Origin: Carboxylicivirga longa
Lineage (GTDB): Bacteria > Bacteroidota > Bacteroidia > Bacteroidales > Marinilabiliaceae
Length of the DNA stretch: 64,000 bases
Assembly (NCBI RefSeq): GCF_050589825.1
Contig: NZ_JBNGOZ010000007.1
Location: 1 to 64,000 of the forward strand
Direction of reading: 5' to 3'
Notes under the pieces: model-generated
The model's database searches: none
Told to the model about the DNA's origin: nothing
The model's input: the letters and a program-made list of their open reading frames with translations, nothing else
In this document: one piece after another, positions 43,710 through 53,457 of the stretch
Layout: each line of letters opens with the position of its first letter
How positions within the stretch are numbered: position 1 is the stretch's first letter
Program-made: the position numbers and the translations under genes

Positions 43710-45158
43710 ATGGCTGAAGATCAAGATAAAATATTAGAAGAAGTAACCGGAGGGGAATACAAATATGGTTTCTATAGCGATATAGAGATGGAAGAGTTTC
43801 CTAAAGGCCTTAATGAGGACATTGTTCGTATGATTTCGGCAAAGAAGAATGAGCCCGAATTTATGCTGGAATTTCGCCTCAAAGCATTTCGACACTGGCA
43901 AACCATGGAGCAGCCCAACTGGGCGCACCTGAAAATACCACCCATCGACTTTCAGGATATCATTTATTTTGCCGTGCCCAAGAAAAAACCTGAGTTGGAG
44001 AGCATGGACGATGTGGATCCCGAACTGAAGGCGACTTTTGATAAACTGGGCATTCCCCTGGACGAGCAAAAGGTATTGGCCGGCGTAGCCGTGGATGCAG
44101 TGATAGACAGTGTATCGGTGAAAACCACTTTTAAAGAGACTCTGGCCGAGAAAGGTATTATCTTCTGCTCCATTAGCGAAGCGGTGCAGGAATACCCCGA
44201 CCTTATAAAGAAGTATCTGGGATCGGTCGTACCGCATCAGGACAATTACTTTGCCGCCCTTAATGCTGCTGTATTTAGCGATGGCTCCTTTGTTTACATC
44301 CCTAAAGGGGTACGTTGCCCCATGGAACTGTCCACTTATTTCCGCATCAATGCCATTAACACCGGACAGTTTGAACGCACCCTAATAGTGGCCGACGATG
44401 ATAGCTACGTGAGTTACCTGGAGGGCTGTACGGCTCCCATGCGTGACGAGAACCAGCTGCACGCCGCCATTGTTGAAGTGATTGCCATGGATCGTGCTGA
44501 AGTAAAGTATTCCACCGTACAAAACTGGTATCCCGGCAATAAAGAAGGTAAGGGAGGTATCTACAATTTTGTGACCAAGCGAGGCATCTGCAAGGGCGAC
44601 TACTCAAAGATTATGTGGACGCAGGTGGAAACCGGCTCAGCCATCACCTGGAAATACCCCAGCTGCATATTGCAGGGCGACCACTCGGTAGGCGAATTTT
44701 ACAGCGTAGCGGTCACCAATAATTACCAACAGGCCGATACCGGAACCAAAATGATTCACCTGGGTAAAAACACACGAAGCCTCATTGTTTCGAAAGGAAT
44801 ATCAGCTGGTAAGAGCCAAAATAGCTACCGCGGACTGGTCAAAGTTTCAAAAAAGGCAGAGAACGCCCGTAACTTCAGTCAGTGCGACTCTTTATTACTG
44901 GGCGACAAATGTGGGGCACACACCTTTCCCTACCTGGAAACGGCCAATAGCACTGCCATGGTAGAGCACGAAGCTACTACTTCTAAGATTGGAGAAGACC
45001 AGATTTTCTATTGTAACCAGCGAGGTTTAAATACCGAGCAGGCCGTTGGACTCATCGTTAACGGTTATGTGAAAGAAGTAATCAATCAGCTGCCCATGGA
45101 ATTTGCCGTTGAGGCGCAAAAGTTACTCGAAATAAGCCTTGAAGGCAGTGTGGGCTAA
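43710..45158 (+). CDS. sufB: Fe-S cluster assembly protein SufB
   Basis: A 482-residue protein, standard SufB length. It is a scaffold subunit of the SufBCD complex. Recognisable: GLNEDIVRMISAKKNEPEF near the start, PHQDNYFAALNAAVFSDGSF, YIPKGVRCPMELSTYFRI, YLEGCTAPMRDENQLHAA, and the C-terminal FPYLETANSTAMVEHEATTSKI with the invariant Glu/His region and NQRGLNTEQA. First gene of sufBCDS-E-T. Confidence 0.96.
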   Translation: MAEDQDKILEEVTGGEYKYGFYSDIEMEEFPKGLNEDIVRMISAKKNEPEFMLEFRLKAFRHWQTMEQPNWAHLKIPPIDFQDIIYFAVPKKKPELESMDDVDPELKATFDKLGIPLDEQKVLAGVAVDAVIDSVSVKTTFKETLAEKGIIFCSISEAVQEYPDLIKKYLGSVVPHQDNYFAALNAAVFSDGSFVYIPKGVRCPMELSTYFRINAINTGQFERTLIVADDDSYVSYLEGCTAPMRDENQLHAAIVEVIAMDRAEVKYSTVQNWYPGNKEGKGGIYNFVTKRGICKGDYSKIMWTQVETGSAITWKYPSCILQGDHSVGEFYSVAVTNNYQQADTGTKMIHLGKNTRSLIVSKGISAGKSQNSYRGLVKVSKKAENARNFSQCDSLLLGDKCGAHTFPYLETANSTAMVEHEATTSKIGEDQIFYCNQRGLNTEQAVGLIVNGYVKEVINQLPMEFAVEAQKLLEISLEGSVG

Positions 45159-45206
45159 GCCCTTTATTAGTTAATCAATTACAAAAAACAAACACAGTAC
45201 CATTAT

Positions 45207-45959
45207 ATGTTAGTCATTAAAGATTTACACGCCAAAATAGATGATAAGGAGATATTAAGAGGTATTAACCTGGAAGTGAAACCGGGCGAAGTGCATGCCA
45301 TTATGGGTCCCAACGGCTCCGGTAAAAGCACCCTGTCATCAGTATTGGCCGGTAACGATAAATTCGAGGTTAACGAAGGATCCGTTACCTTTAATGATAA
45401 AGATTTATTGGATCTTGCCCCCGAAGATCGTGCCCGCGAGGGTGTATTCCTGAGCTTTCAATATCCTGTTGAGATACCTGGGGTAAGCATGGTCAACTTT
45501 ATGCGAACCGCGGTAAACGAACATCGTAAGTATAGAAACGAGACTCCTTATTCAGCCAGTGAATTTTTAAAGCTCATGCGTGAGAAGAAATCACTTGTTG
45601 AGATAGACTCCAACCTAACCAACCGATCAGTAAACGAAGGTTTCTCGGGCGGCGAAAAGAAGAAGAATGAAATCTTTCAAATGGCCATGTTGGAACCCAA
45701 ACTGGCTATTCTGGACGAAACAGATTCAGGACTCGACATTGATGCCTTGCGCGTGGTGGCCAACGGAGTGAATAAACTTAAATCGCCCGATCGTGCTACC
45801 ATCGTAATCACCCACTATCAACGCTTGCTCGACCATATTGTGCCCGATTTTGTGCATGTTCTCTACAAGGGGCGCATCGTAAAATCGGCTGGCAAGGAAC
45901 TGGCACACGAGCTGGAAGAGAAAGGCTATGACTGGATTAAAAAAGAGTTTGAGGATTAA
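45207..45959 (+). CDS. sufC: Fe-S cluster assembly ATPase SufC
   Basis: A 250-residue ABC-type ATPase that drives the SufBCD scaffold. Walker A GPNGSGKST, ABC signature FSGGEKKKNE, Walker B LAILDETDSGLD and the His switch in IVITHYQRLL are all present. It has no membrane partner, as expected. It follows sufB by 48 bases. Confidence 0.96.
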   Translation: MLVIKDLHAKIDDKEILRGINLEVKPGEVHAIMGPNGSGKSTLSSVLAGNDKFEVNEGSVTFNDKDLLDLAPEDRAREGVFLSFQYPVEIPGVSMVNFMRTAVNEHRKYRNETPYSASEFLKLMREKKSLVEIDSNLTNRSVNEGFSGGEKKKNEIFQMAMLEPKLAILDETDSGLDIDALRVVANGVNKLKSPDRATIVITHYQRLLDHIVPDFVHVLYKGRIVKSAGKELAHELEEKGYDWIKKEFED

Positions 45960-46057
45960 TATTTTAGTAGTGAGTGCAGAGCAGTGAGCCATGCTGACTA
46001 TTCTTGCCCATAAGCCCAATACTTTGTACTTAATACTCAATACTAAATTTTGTGACT
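45960..46057. repeat. repeat-derived sufC-sufD spacer
   Basis: Contains AGTAGTGAGTGCAGAGCAGTGAG followed later by TACTTTGTACTTAATACTC, low-complexity motifs of the kind scattered between genes in Bacteroidota. It starts like the MITE-like element (AGTAGTGAG) but does not share its body. Confidence 0.4.
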
Positions 46058-47443
46058 ATGAATAAAACTTGCCGAATTGTTAATCTGCAAGATGAATACA
46101 GCCAGATATATAAGGATAATTTACCCTTCCTTAAAGCCGGTGCACCCAATAAAATGAATGCGCTGCGCGATGATGCCTTTGAGCTATTCAATGTCAAGGG
46201 TATTCCGTCGAACAAGGTAGAGGAATACAAATACACTAATCTACAGCCCTTTTTCAAAGGCACTTTCGATATTGCTTTTTCATCCGAATCAGCCATTCAG
46301 AACAACGACCATTCGTTTACCTGTGGCGTTCCTAACCTGGATACCCATAACGTATTTTTAATCAACGGATGGTTCAGCAGTCAGGATGCCACCGATAAAC
46401 TACCGGAAGGCGTTGTGGTGGGTAGCATTAGAGAAAAAGCAGCAGACTATCCTGAGGTATTTGAGAAATACTACGGTGAGCAAAGCAATGATGGTGATGC
46501 CATGGCTGCCATGAATACTGCCTTTGCACAGGATGGCGCTTTTATTTATGTACCCAAAGGCGTAGTTGTTGACAAGCCCATTCAATTGGTAAACATCATG
46601 ATTGGTGAACAGGATCGCTTAGTTTTCCAACGTAACCTCATTGTGATAGAAGAAAATGCACAAGCAAAGATAATGCTGTGCGACCATACCATGTCGGCAC
46701 AAAAGTTTGTTATCAACAGCCTATCGGAGGTGTTTGCTGCAACAAACAGTGTACTCGATCTGTACAATATACAAAACCAACATAACCTGACGACTCAGGT
46801 AGCGAGTGTGTACGTCAATCAGAAAAAACACTCCAACGTACTGACCAACAATCTTACTTTACACTCCGGCATTACGCGCAATAACATACGCGTAACACTG
46901 GATGACGAATACTGCGAGAGCCACGTATACGGTTTGTATCTTAACGACAAAAACCAGCATGTGGATAACTACTCTTTCATCGACCATGCCCAACCGCATT
47001 GCGAAAGCTTTGAGCTATTTAAGGGTGTGATGGACGACTCCTCTTCGGCAGCTTTTACAGGTCGTGTTATGGTAAGGCCCGATGCACAAAAAACCAATGC
47101 CTACCAAAGCAATAACAACCTGTTGCTTACCGATAATGCCAAGATCAACAGCAAGCCGCAACTGGAAATATATGCCGATGATGTAAAATGTAGCCATGGT
47201 GCCACTGTAGGTCAGCTTGATGAGGAGGCTATGTTTTACTTGCGATCGCGGGGCATTGATGAAAATGAAAGCCGCATATTGCTAATGTATGCCTTTGCCT
47301 ACGAGGTGATCGAAAAAATACGGGTAGAAGCCCTTAAAGAAAATATTCGCAGCCTGGTTGAAAAACGCTTTAGGGGCGAATACGACAAATGCGACTCGTG
47401 TGTGATTTGTGGTCAGCAAGGTGTGAGCGCAAGCTGCCTGTAG
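46058..47443 (+). CDS. sufD: Fe-S cluster assembly protein SufD
   Basis: A 461-residue protein, the SufB-related partner in the scaffold. It has the SufD pattern: GIPSNKVEEYKYTNLQP near the N-terminus, then a beta-helix core (GAFIYVPKGVVVDKPIQLV), and the C-terminal CSHGATVGQLDEEAMFYLRSRG with the conserved His. It ends with a Cys-rich tail (DKCDSCVICGQQGVSASCL) whose role is unclear. A GTG two codons upstream could also serve; the ATG at 46058 is preferred. Confidence 0.95.
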   Translation: MNKTCRIVNLQDEYSQIYKDNLPFLKAGAPNKMNALRDDAFELFNVKGIPSNKVEEYKYTNLQPFFKGTFDIAFSSESAIQNNDHSFTCGVPNLDTHNVFLINGWFSSQDATDKLPEGVVVGSIREKAADYPEVFEKYYGEQSNDGDAMAAMNTAFAQDGAFIYVPKGVVVDKPIQLVNIMIGEQDRLVFQRNLIVIEENAQAKIMLCDHTMSAQKFVINSLSEVFAATNSVLDLYNIQNQHNLTTQVASVYVNQKKHSNVLTNNLTLHSGITRNNIRVTLDDEYCESHVYGLYLNDKNQHVDNYSFIDHAQPHCESFELFKGVMDDSSSAAFTGRVMVRPDAQKTNAYQSNNNLLLTDNAKINSKPQLEIYADDVKCSHGATVGQLDEEAMFYLRSRGIDENESRILLMYAFAYEVIEKIRVEALKENIRSLVEKRFRGEYDKCDSCVICGQQGVSASCL

Positions 47444-47481
47444 CCAACAAGCCACAATAACACATAAAACCCGAGATCCAT

Positions 47482-47542
47482 CACCAAGACACCAAGGTCA
47501 CAACGCGTAGCTTACGCCGCTTGTGCTCTTCGTGTCTTTGTG
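47482..47542. repeat. imperfect inverted repeat between sufD and sufS
   Basis: CACCAAGACACCAAGG and CTTCGTGTCTTTGTG arms pair imperfectly around a loop of about 20 nt. This CACCAAGACACCAAGG type of palindrome is a familiar dispersed intergenic element. It could form an RNA hairpin within the suf message and reduce expression of the downstream genes. Confidence 0.55.
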
Positions 47543-47563
47543 CTTAGAATAAATAAACAAAAC

Positions 47564-48784
47564 ATGAATATTAATATTGACAAAATACGCAGTGATTTCC
47601 CCATATTGGGTGAGATGATTTACGGAAAACCATTGGTTTACCTCGATAACGCTGCCACAACTCACAAACCTCAGGTGGTAATTGATGCGCTGGCAGACGT
47701 ATATCAAAAATACAATAGTAATATTCATCGGGGTGTCCATTACCTAAGTAACGTATGCACCCAGGCACATGAAGATGCCCGTCGTAAGGTACAGGACTTC
47801 ATCAAGGCACAGCATACCCACGAAGTCATTTTTACGCGGGGCACAACAGAGGCCATTAACCTGGTCGCCAACTCATTCTCCGACACTTTCTTAAAGGCAG
47901 GTGATGAAATACTGGTAACACAAATGGAGCATCACTCCAATATTGTACCCTGGCAACTGCTCGAAAAAAGAAAAGGCATAGTTGTTAAATACATCCCCAT
48001 TAACGAAGCAGGTGAGCTAATACTCAACAAACTGGATGAGCTGATCACCGAAAAAACGAAATTGGTTACAGTGGCACATATTTCCAATGCCCTGGGTACC
48101 ATTAACCCCATTAAGCACATCATTGATACAGCACACAACCATGGCATACCGGTGCTGGTGGATGGGGCGCAGGCCGTACAGCACACACCAGTTGATGTGC
48201 AGGCGCTCGACTGTGATTTTTACGTATTCAGCGGACACAAATTGTATGGCCCCACCGGCATTGGGGTACTGTATGGCAAAGAGAAGTGGCTGGATAAGAT
48301 GGAGCCCTATCAGGGCGGTGGCGAGATGATACATACTGTATCCTTTGAAGGAACCACCTTTAATGAACTGCCCTTTAAATTTGAGGCCGGAACACCCGAC
48401 TTTAGCGGCTCTATTGGGTTGGGAGCGGCCATTGACTACGTGAATAACATTGGCCTTGACAAAATAGCTGCCTACGAACAGGAGTTACTGGACTATGCCA
48501 CCGAGGGACTGGCCACCATTCCCAATTGTCGCTTTTTCGGTACGGCGCAACATAAAACAAGTGTTATCTCGTTTTTAATCGGCGAGATACATCCCTTTGA
48601 TATCGGTACCATGCTCGATAAAATGGGTATTGCCGTGCGTACCGGGCACCACTGCGCCCAACCGCTGATGCAGTTTTATAACATACCGGGCACCATACGT
48701 GCCTCATTTGCCATTTACAATACCAAAGAAGAAATTGACAAACTGGTGGATGGAACCAAACGCATTGCACAGTTGTTTGGTTGA
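47564..48784 (+). CDS. sufS: cysteine desulfurase SufS
   Basis: A 406-residue group II cysteine desulfurase, PLP-dependent, releasing sulfur from cysteine. The PLP lysine is in YVFSGHKLYGPTGIG and the catalytic Cys in VRTGHHCAQPLM. The N-terminus DFPILGEMIYGKPLVYLDNAATTHKP is typical. The frame extends to a GTG at 47540 inside the inverted repeat, but the ATG at 47564 fits the family. Works with the SufE encoded next. Confidence 0.96.
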   Translation: MNINIDKIRSDFPILGEMIYGKPLVYLDNAATTHKPQVVIDALADVYQKYNSNIHRGVHYLSNVCTQAHEDARRKVQDFIKAQHTHEVIFTRGTTEAINLVANSFSDTFLKAGDEILVTQMEHHSNIVPWQLLEKRKGIVVKYIPINEAGELILNKLDELITEKTKLVTVAHISNALGTINPIKHIIDTAHNHGIPVLVDGAQAVQHTPVDVQALDCDFYVFSGHKLYGPTGIGVLYGKEKWLDKMEPYQGGGEMIHTVSFEGTTFNELPFKFEAGTPDFSGSIGLGAAIDYVNNIGLDKIAAYEQELLDYATEGLATIPNCRFFGTAQHKTSVISFLIGEIHPFDIGTMLDKMGIAVRTGHHCAQPLMQFYNIPGTIRASFAIYNTKEEIDKLVDGTKRIAQLFG

Positions 48785-48834
48785 TTCGCCATAAATTATC
48801 AATTTTGGGCATTGATTAATATTACAGCATTACA

Positions 48835-49257
48835 ATGACAATAAACGAAATACAAGAAGAGATCATCGAGGAATTCTCGGCTTTCGACGAATGGATGGAT
48901 AAGTATGCTTACCTGATTGAGATAGGCAACGATTTGGAAGGTTTTAAAGACGACTGGCGACTGGAACAAAACCTCATTGAGGGCTGTCAGTCGAAAGTAT
49001 GGGTACACGCCGAGCTGGACGGAGATAAAATCATCTATTCGGCCGACAGCGATGCCATTATCACCAAAGGCATCATCGCCCTGCTGATTCGTGTTCTGTC
49101 GGGCCGCACACCGGATGAAATACTGAACGCCGACCTTAACTTTGTAGAGGCCATCGGCCTAAAAGACCACCTGTCGCCTACACGGTCCAATGGACTATTG
49201 GCCATGATGAAACAAATGCGCTTATACGCTGTTGCTTTTAAAGCAAAGTTAGGTTAG
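48835..49257 (+). CDS. sufE: cysteine desulfuration protein SufE
   Basis: A 140-residue sulfur acceptor of normal SufE length. The active-site Cys lies in NLIEGCQSKVWV; EEFSAFDEWMDKYAYLIEIG and the C-terminal LSPTRSNGL are also typical. It takes persulfide from SufS and passes it to SufB. It begins 50 bases after sufS. Confidence 0.95.
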   Translation: MTINEIQEEIIEEFSAFDEWMDKYAYLIEIGNDLEGFKDDWRLEQNLIEGCQSKVWVHAELDGDKIIYSADSDAIITKGIIALLIRVLSGRTPDEILNADLNFVEAIGLKDHLSPTRSNGLLAMMKQMRLYAVAFKAKLG

Positions 49258-49362
49258 TTCAACATGGTCTGAGCAAATGAGATGCAGACCCTATTTTTAA
49301 AAAAGCATTTATACACAGTGAGTGGATAATTAGCCACAGCTGTGAGCCTTAAAAACAGAAAG

Positions 49363-49680
49363 ATGGGAAATGAATTTTTACAGCTGGAAGGCAAGATTAT
49401 AGAAGCGATCAAAACGGTTTTTGACCCTGAGATACCGGTCAATGTGTACGATTTAGGCTTGATATACGAGATTGATGTGAATGAGGAAGGAAAAGCCCGT
49501 ATTGTGATGACACTGACATCACCGAATTGTCCGGTTGCCGAATCACTACCCGAAGAGGTACATGAAAAAGTGGCCGCCATCGATGGGATTACCAGTGTAG
49601 AGCTGAACCTGACCTTTGATCCGCCCTGGACCAAAGACATGCTGTCGGAAGAAGCCCTGCTTGAGCTGGGACTACTCTAA
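49363..49680 (+). CDS. sufT: MIP18/DUF59-family Fe-S protein SufT
   Basis: A 105-residue protein of the MIP18 (DUF59) family. KTVFDPEIPVNVYDLGLIYEI and MTLTSPNCPVAESLPEEV carry the hallmark region with its Cys; VELNLTFDPPWTKDMLSEEAL follows. Members help deliver Fe-S clusters to target proteins. The frame opens at a GTG (49342), but the ATG at 49363 is preferred. Last suf gene; a hairpin follows. Confidence 0.92.
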   Translation: MGNEFLQLEGKIIEAIKTVFDPEIPVNVYDLGLIYEIDVNEEGKARIVMTLTSPNCPVAESLPEEVHEKVAAIDGITSVELNLTFDPPWTKDMLSEEALLELGLL

Positions 49681-49690
49681 AATAAAAGAC

Positions 49691-49718
49691 CTCAAGGCTC
49701 TCTTATGAGGGCTTTTTT
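49691..49718 (+). terminator. probable suf operon terminator
   Basis: An imperfect AAGGCTCTC / GAGGGCTT hairpin is followed by seven T's. It would separate the suf genes from the PH-like/queG pair. Confidence 0.6.
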
Positions 49719-49731
49719 TATAAGCAATTAC

Positions 49732-50184
49732 ATGGAAGGATTATACATTAACCTCATCAAGAAACAGCCGATCAACTACCTGCGGCTCATTGCCGGCGTC
49801 ATCATGACGGGTGCCGCCCTTTATCTTGCTTTCTTTACACAGCAGGAGCGATTTTCAGCGCTGCACCTCACGCTATTTTGTGCTGCCGGCCTTTATTACG
49901 CACTGATGGGCATCGGTCTTAATCCTCTTAACCTTATGGGCAAGGCCTACATAATAGTTAACCAGCAAATGATTACCGTAAAAAAATCAATCTTTACCAA
50001 GGCAATTGTCATTGATTGGACGACAATTGAAGAGCTGCAAGTTAACATTACAGCAATTCGAATAAAAAGGAAGAACGGCGAACCATTTTCCTTTGACTAT
50101 CAGATGCTGGATGAGGACACGGCACATGAACTAAAAACACGCCTTGCCCTAACGGCCAAAAAGCAAGGAATAACCGTAAGCTAA
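49732..50184 (+). CDS. hypothetical membrane protein with PH-like domain
   Basis: A 150-residue protein with two TM segments (~19-37 and ~43-62) and a C-terminal beta-rich domain ending in a helix, resembling the two-TM PH-like protein plan seen at 1586. The frame begins at 49705 within the preceding terminator, but the ATG at 49732 is the sensible start. Its stop overlaps the queG start (TAATG), so the two are translationally coupled, yet no functional link is known. Confidence 0.7.
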   Translation: MEGLYINLIKKQPINYLRLIAGVIMTGAALYLAFFTQQERFSALHLTLFCAAGLYYALMGIGLNPLNLMGKAYIIVNQQMITVKKSIFTKAIVIDWTTIEELQVNITAIRIKRKNGEPFSFDYQMLDEDTAHELKTRLALTAKKQGITVS

Positions 50185-51113
50185 TGTCTCTCATCAGCCT
50201 TTTACAGGAGGAATCCATAAGAAGCAAAGCCCTGGAACTGGGATTTGCAGATATTGGCTTTGCCCCGATTGAGACGCTCGAAGATGATGCCCGCCATTTG
50301 CGTCGCTGGCTCGATGAAGAGCAGCATGCCGGCATGCAATATATGGCCAATCACTTTGAAAAAAGAATTAATCCGGCAGCCCTGGTGGAAGGAGCTCACA
50401 GTATAATATCGGTCCTGCTCAACTACACACCACAAGAACTTCAGCAGGATGAGACAGCGCCTAAGCTGGCACGCTATGCCTATGGCAAAGACTATCATTT
50501 TGTTATAAAGGATAAGCTTCAGATCTTATTCGATTATATCAAAGCCAACATTGAACCTGAGCTCGAAGGCCGCTGCTTTACGGATTCAGCTCCCGTGCTG
50601 GATCGTGCCTGGGCCGTCAAAGCAGGACTGGGCTGGATCGGTAAAAACACCCATCTCATTCACAAAAAGCTTGGCAGCTATGTACTGATTGGTGAACTCA
50701 TTACTAACCTAAAAGTTAAAAGTGGTAACGCCATAAATGAAGCCTGTGGCGGCTGCCAACGTTGTATTGATACCTGCCCCACCGGTGCCCTTACAGCGCC
50801 CTATCGGCTCGATGCCAACAAATGCATCTCCTACCTCACCATTGAACATCGTGAGGATATCCCACCAGCTTTTAAAGGGCAGTTTGAAAACTGGGCCTTT
50901 GGTTGCGACATCTGTCAGGAAGCCTGCCCCTGGAACTGGAAAGCTCGCCCCACAAAGGAAGAAGCCCTTCAGCCTCACCCCGATTTATTACAGTTAAGCA
51001 AAGAAGATTGGCACACGATGAGCGAGGATCGCTTCCGTGAACTATTCCGTAAGTCGGCGGTAAAAAGAACAAAATACACAGGCCTCAAACGCAACCTTAA
51101 GTTTTTAGAATAA
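50184..51113 (+). CDS. queG: epoxyqueuosine reductase
   Basis: A 309-residue cytoplasmic enzyme that reduces epoxyqueuosine to queuosine in tRNA, using cobalamin and two 4Fe-4S clusters. Seen: RCFTDSAPVLDRAWAVKAGL, GWIGKNTHLI, the cluster motifs CGGCQRCIDTCPTGAL and CDICQEACPWN. The C-terminal HEAT-type extension of longer family members is absent, leaving the ~309-residue form. Its place behind the suf operon fits its Fe-S demand. Confidence 0.95.
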   Translation: MSLISLLQEESIRSKALELGFADIGFAPIETLEDDARHLRRWLDEEQHAGMQYMANHFEKRINPAALVEGAHSIISVLLNYTPQELQQDETAPKLARYAYGKDYHFVIKDKLQILFDYIKANIEPELEGRCFTDSAPVLDRAWAVKAGLGWIGKNTHLIHKKLGSYVLIGELITNLKVKSGNAINEACGGCQRCIDTCPTGALTAPYRLDANKCISYLTIEHREDIPPAFKGQFENWAFGCDICQEACPWNWKARPTKEEALQPHPDLLQLSKEDWHTMSEDRFRELFRKSAVKRTKYTGLKRNLKFLE

Positions 51114-51117
51114 GGCA

Positions 51118-51142
51118 CAAAAAAACCGGCGTCCGGCCGGTC
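51118..51142 (-). terminator. lpxA terminator
   Basis: ACCGGC and GCCGGT arms read on the minus strand are followed by seven T's, behind lpxA. It also lies between the converging queG and lpxA genes. Confidence 0.75.
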
Positions 51143-51164
51143 TCCCTGTTCTGTTATTTCAAGA

Positions 51165-51953
51165 CTATGCTTTGTCTGGATAATATCCTTTAATGATACC
51201 ACGCTGCGAATTGCGCACAAACAGAATAATTTCGTCACGCTCTTTTGAAGCAGGCAACTCGGCTTCAATACGTTCAATGGCCTCTGAATTATTCAAACCC
51301 ATCTGAAACAGATAACGGTAAATATTCTGGATATCACGAATCTGATCGTTGGTATACTGACGACGACGCAAACCAATGGAGTTAACACCGGCATAAGAGA
51401 TACGCTCACGTCCCGCCTTCACATACGGAGGTACATCTTTACCGATAAGCGTTCCACCAGACACCATAACATGCGCACCAATATGTACAAACTGATGAAT
51501 AGCCGAAGTACCGCCAATAATCGCGTAATCGTCGATAACCACTTCGCCGGCCACCTGCACAGCATTTGCCAAAATCACATTATCCCCAACAATGGCATCG
51601 TGGGCAATATGAGTATAGGCCATCAGCAGACAGTTACTACCCACCACTGTTTTGCCCTTTGCTTTGGTGCCCCGGTTAACGGTAACACACTCGCGTATGG
51701 TAGTGTTGTCGCCAATCTCAGCTGTTGTTTCCTCGCCCGCAAACTTTAAATCCTGCGGTACAGCGCCAATAACAGCGCCGGGGAAAATTTTACAGTTCTT
51801 GCCAATTCTTGACCCTTCAAGGATGGTAACATTGGATGCTATAGTGGTTCCCTCTTCAATGACAACGTTTTTGTCGATGGTAACAAAAGGTTCAATAACA
51901 ACATTGGGAGCAATCTTTGCCTCCGGGTGGATATATGCCAATGCTTGTTTCAT
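51165..51953 (-). CDS. lpxA: UDP-N-acetylglucosamine acyltransferase
   Basis: A 262-residue trimeric hexapeptide-repeat enzyme, first committed step of lipid A synthesis. The left-handed beta-helix repeats are evident (IAPNVVIEPFVTI..., IEEGTTIASNVTI); the catalytic His is in YTHIAHDAIVGDNVI. The C-terminal helical domain starts near residue 190. It follows lpxC-fabZ by 66 bases in the same direction. Confidence 0.96.
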   Translation of the reverse strand: MKQALAYIHPEAKIAPNVVIEPFVTIDKNVVIEEGTTIASNVTILEGSRIGKNCKIFPGAVIGAVPQDLKFAGEETTAEIGDNTTIRECVTVNRGTKAKGKTVVGSNCLLMAYTHIAHDAIVGDNVILANAVQVAGEVVIDDYAIIGGTSAIHQFVHIGAHVMVSGGTLIGKDVPPYVKAGRERISYAGVNSIGLRRRQYTNDQIRDIQNIYRYLFQMGLNNSEAIERIEAELPASKERDEIILFVRNSQRGIIKGYYPDKA

Positions 51954-52019
51954 TTTCTGTTGTTTTAGTTCAAAAAGCCGGTCTGCCCTTTGCAGACCCG
52001 CGATATTTTGGGTGGAAAA

Positions 52020-53417
52020 TTACTTATTCTTTACTACTTGTGCCATATACTCACCTTCCGACACTACCTGATCGCCCACGAAAGCTGTCCCTTTCATATT
52101 GGCCATACCCCGTCGGAATTCCGATATCAACTCCAACTTAAAAATAATGGTATCGCCTGGCACCACCTTCCTGCGTAACTTCACATTATCAATTTTGAGG
52201 AAGTAAGTACTGTAGGCCGATGGTTCATCGAGCTGGCTGAGAATAAAAATACCACCAGCCTGGGCCATGGCTTCAATCTGCAACACAGCAGGCATTACCG
52301 GTTCGTCGGGGAAATGCCCCACGAAGAATGGCTCATTCATGGTAACATTCTTCACTCCCACAATCGATTTCTCCTTCAGATCGATAATCTTATCAATTAG
52401 CAAGAACGGAGGACGGTGCGGCAACATTTTCTTTATATCATTGATATCATACACTGGTGCCTTGGTAGGATCATAACTGGGCACATTCGGCTTTAGCGCC
52501 CTCTTCTTAATCTCTTTACGAAGCAACTTGGCAAACTCTACATTGGCCATGTGCCCGGGCCGGGTAGCAATGATACGCCCCTTAATAGGCATACCGCACA
52601 AGGCTAGGTCACCAATCACATCCAACAATTTATGCCGCGCAGGCTCGTTGGTATACACCAGGTCAACATTATTAAGGATGCCTGTAGGCTGTACCTCTAC
52701 GCGTGGCTGTTTAAACAAATCAGCCAACTTATCCAGCTCTTCCTGGCTTATTTCTTTATCAATGATAATAATGGCATTATCTAGATCGCCGCCCTTAATC
52801 AAATTATTTTTTAACAACGGCTCCAACTCGTGCAAGAATACAAAGGTGCGACAAGCCGCCACTTCCTTTTCAAAGTCATCAAGCTTATCCAGGGTGGCGT
52901 ACTGGTTAGACAAAAGCAGCGATTGATCGAAAGAAATCTTCACATCCAGACTAAACTCATCGTCGGGCAAAGCTACAATCTTAATTCCACGCTCTTCATC
53001 TTCAAACACCATCTTCTCCTTCACCTCAAAGAAGCAACGCTCAGCATCCTGCTCTTCGATGCCTGCTTTCTTAATGGCTTCCACAAAAAACTTAGCACTG
53101 CCATCCAGTATGGGAGCCTCAGGTCCATCCACTTCAATCAGACAGTTATCAATTTTAAGGGCAGTAAGTGCAGCCAGGCAGTGCTCAATGGTACTTACCT
53201 TAGCATCACCTTTTTGCAACACGGTACCTCTTTGCGTAAAAGCCACATTATCGGCCAGCGCCTCAATAACAGGTTGCCCCTCCAAGTCAATCCGTTTAAA
53301 CTTATAGCCGTGGTTAACAGGCGCCGGCAACAAGGTGAAATTCACTTTAACACCAGTATGAAGCCCGGTTCCATTAAGCGTCACGGGCTCTTTTATAGTT
53401 CTTTGTCTTTCAGTCAT
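52020..53417 (-). CDS. lpxC-fabZ: bifunctional LpxC deacetylase / FabZ dehydratase
   Basis: A 465-residue fusion. Residues ~1-305 are UDP-3-O-acyl-GlcNAc deacetylase, a zinc enzyme: metal ligands in STIEHCLAAL (His), HKLLDVIGDLALCG (His, Asp), and the catalytic His in ATRPGHMANVEF. Residues ~320-465 are 3-hydroxyacyl-ACP dehydratase: MLPHRPPFLLIDKI, catalytic His in FFVGHFPDEPVMP and Glu in LQIEAMAQAGG. The fusion is characteristic of Bacteroidota and couples lipid A and fatty acid synthesis. Middle gene of lpxD-lpxC/fabZ-lpxA. Confidence 0.97.
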   Translation of the reverse strand: MTERQRTIKEPVTLNGTGLHTGVKVNFTLLPAPVNHGYKFKRIDLEGQPVIEALADNVAFTQRGTVLQKGDAKVSTIEHCLAALTALKIDNCLIEVDGPEAPILDGSAKFFVEAIKKAGIEEQDAERCFFEVKEKMVFEDEERGIKIVALPDDEFSLDVKISFDQSLLLSNQYATLDKLDDFEKEVAACRTFVFLHELEPLLKNNLIKGGDLDNAIIIIDKEISQEELDKLADLFKQPRVEVQPTGILNNVDLVYTNEPARHKLLDVIGDLALCGMPIKGRIIATRPGHMANVEFAKLLRKEIKKRALKPNVPSYDPTKAPVYDINDIKKMLPHRPPFLLIDKIIDLKEKSIVGVKNVTMNEPFFVGHFPDEPVMPAVLQIEAMAQAGGIFILSQLDEPSAYSTYFLKIDNVKLRRKVVPGDTIIFKLELISEFRRGMANMKGTAFVGDQVVSEGEYMAQVVKNK

Positions 53418-53457
53418 AGCTTATCACTTCGATCTTACGAAAATGTATTATGAGCGA

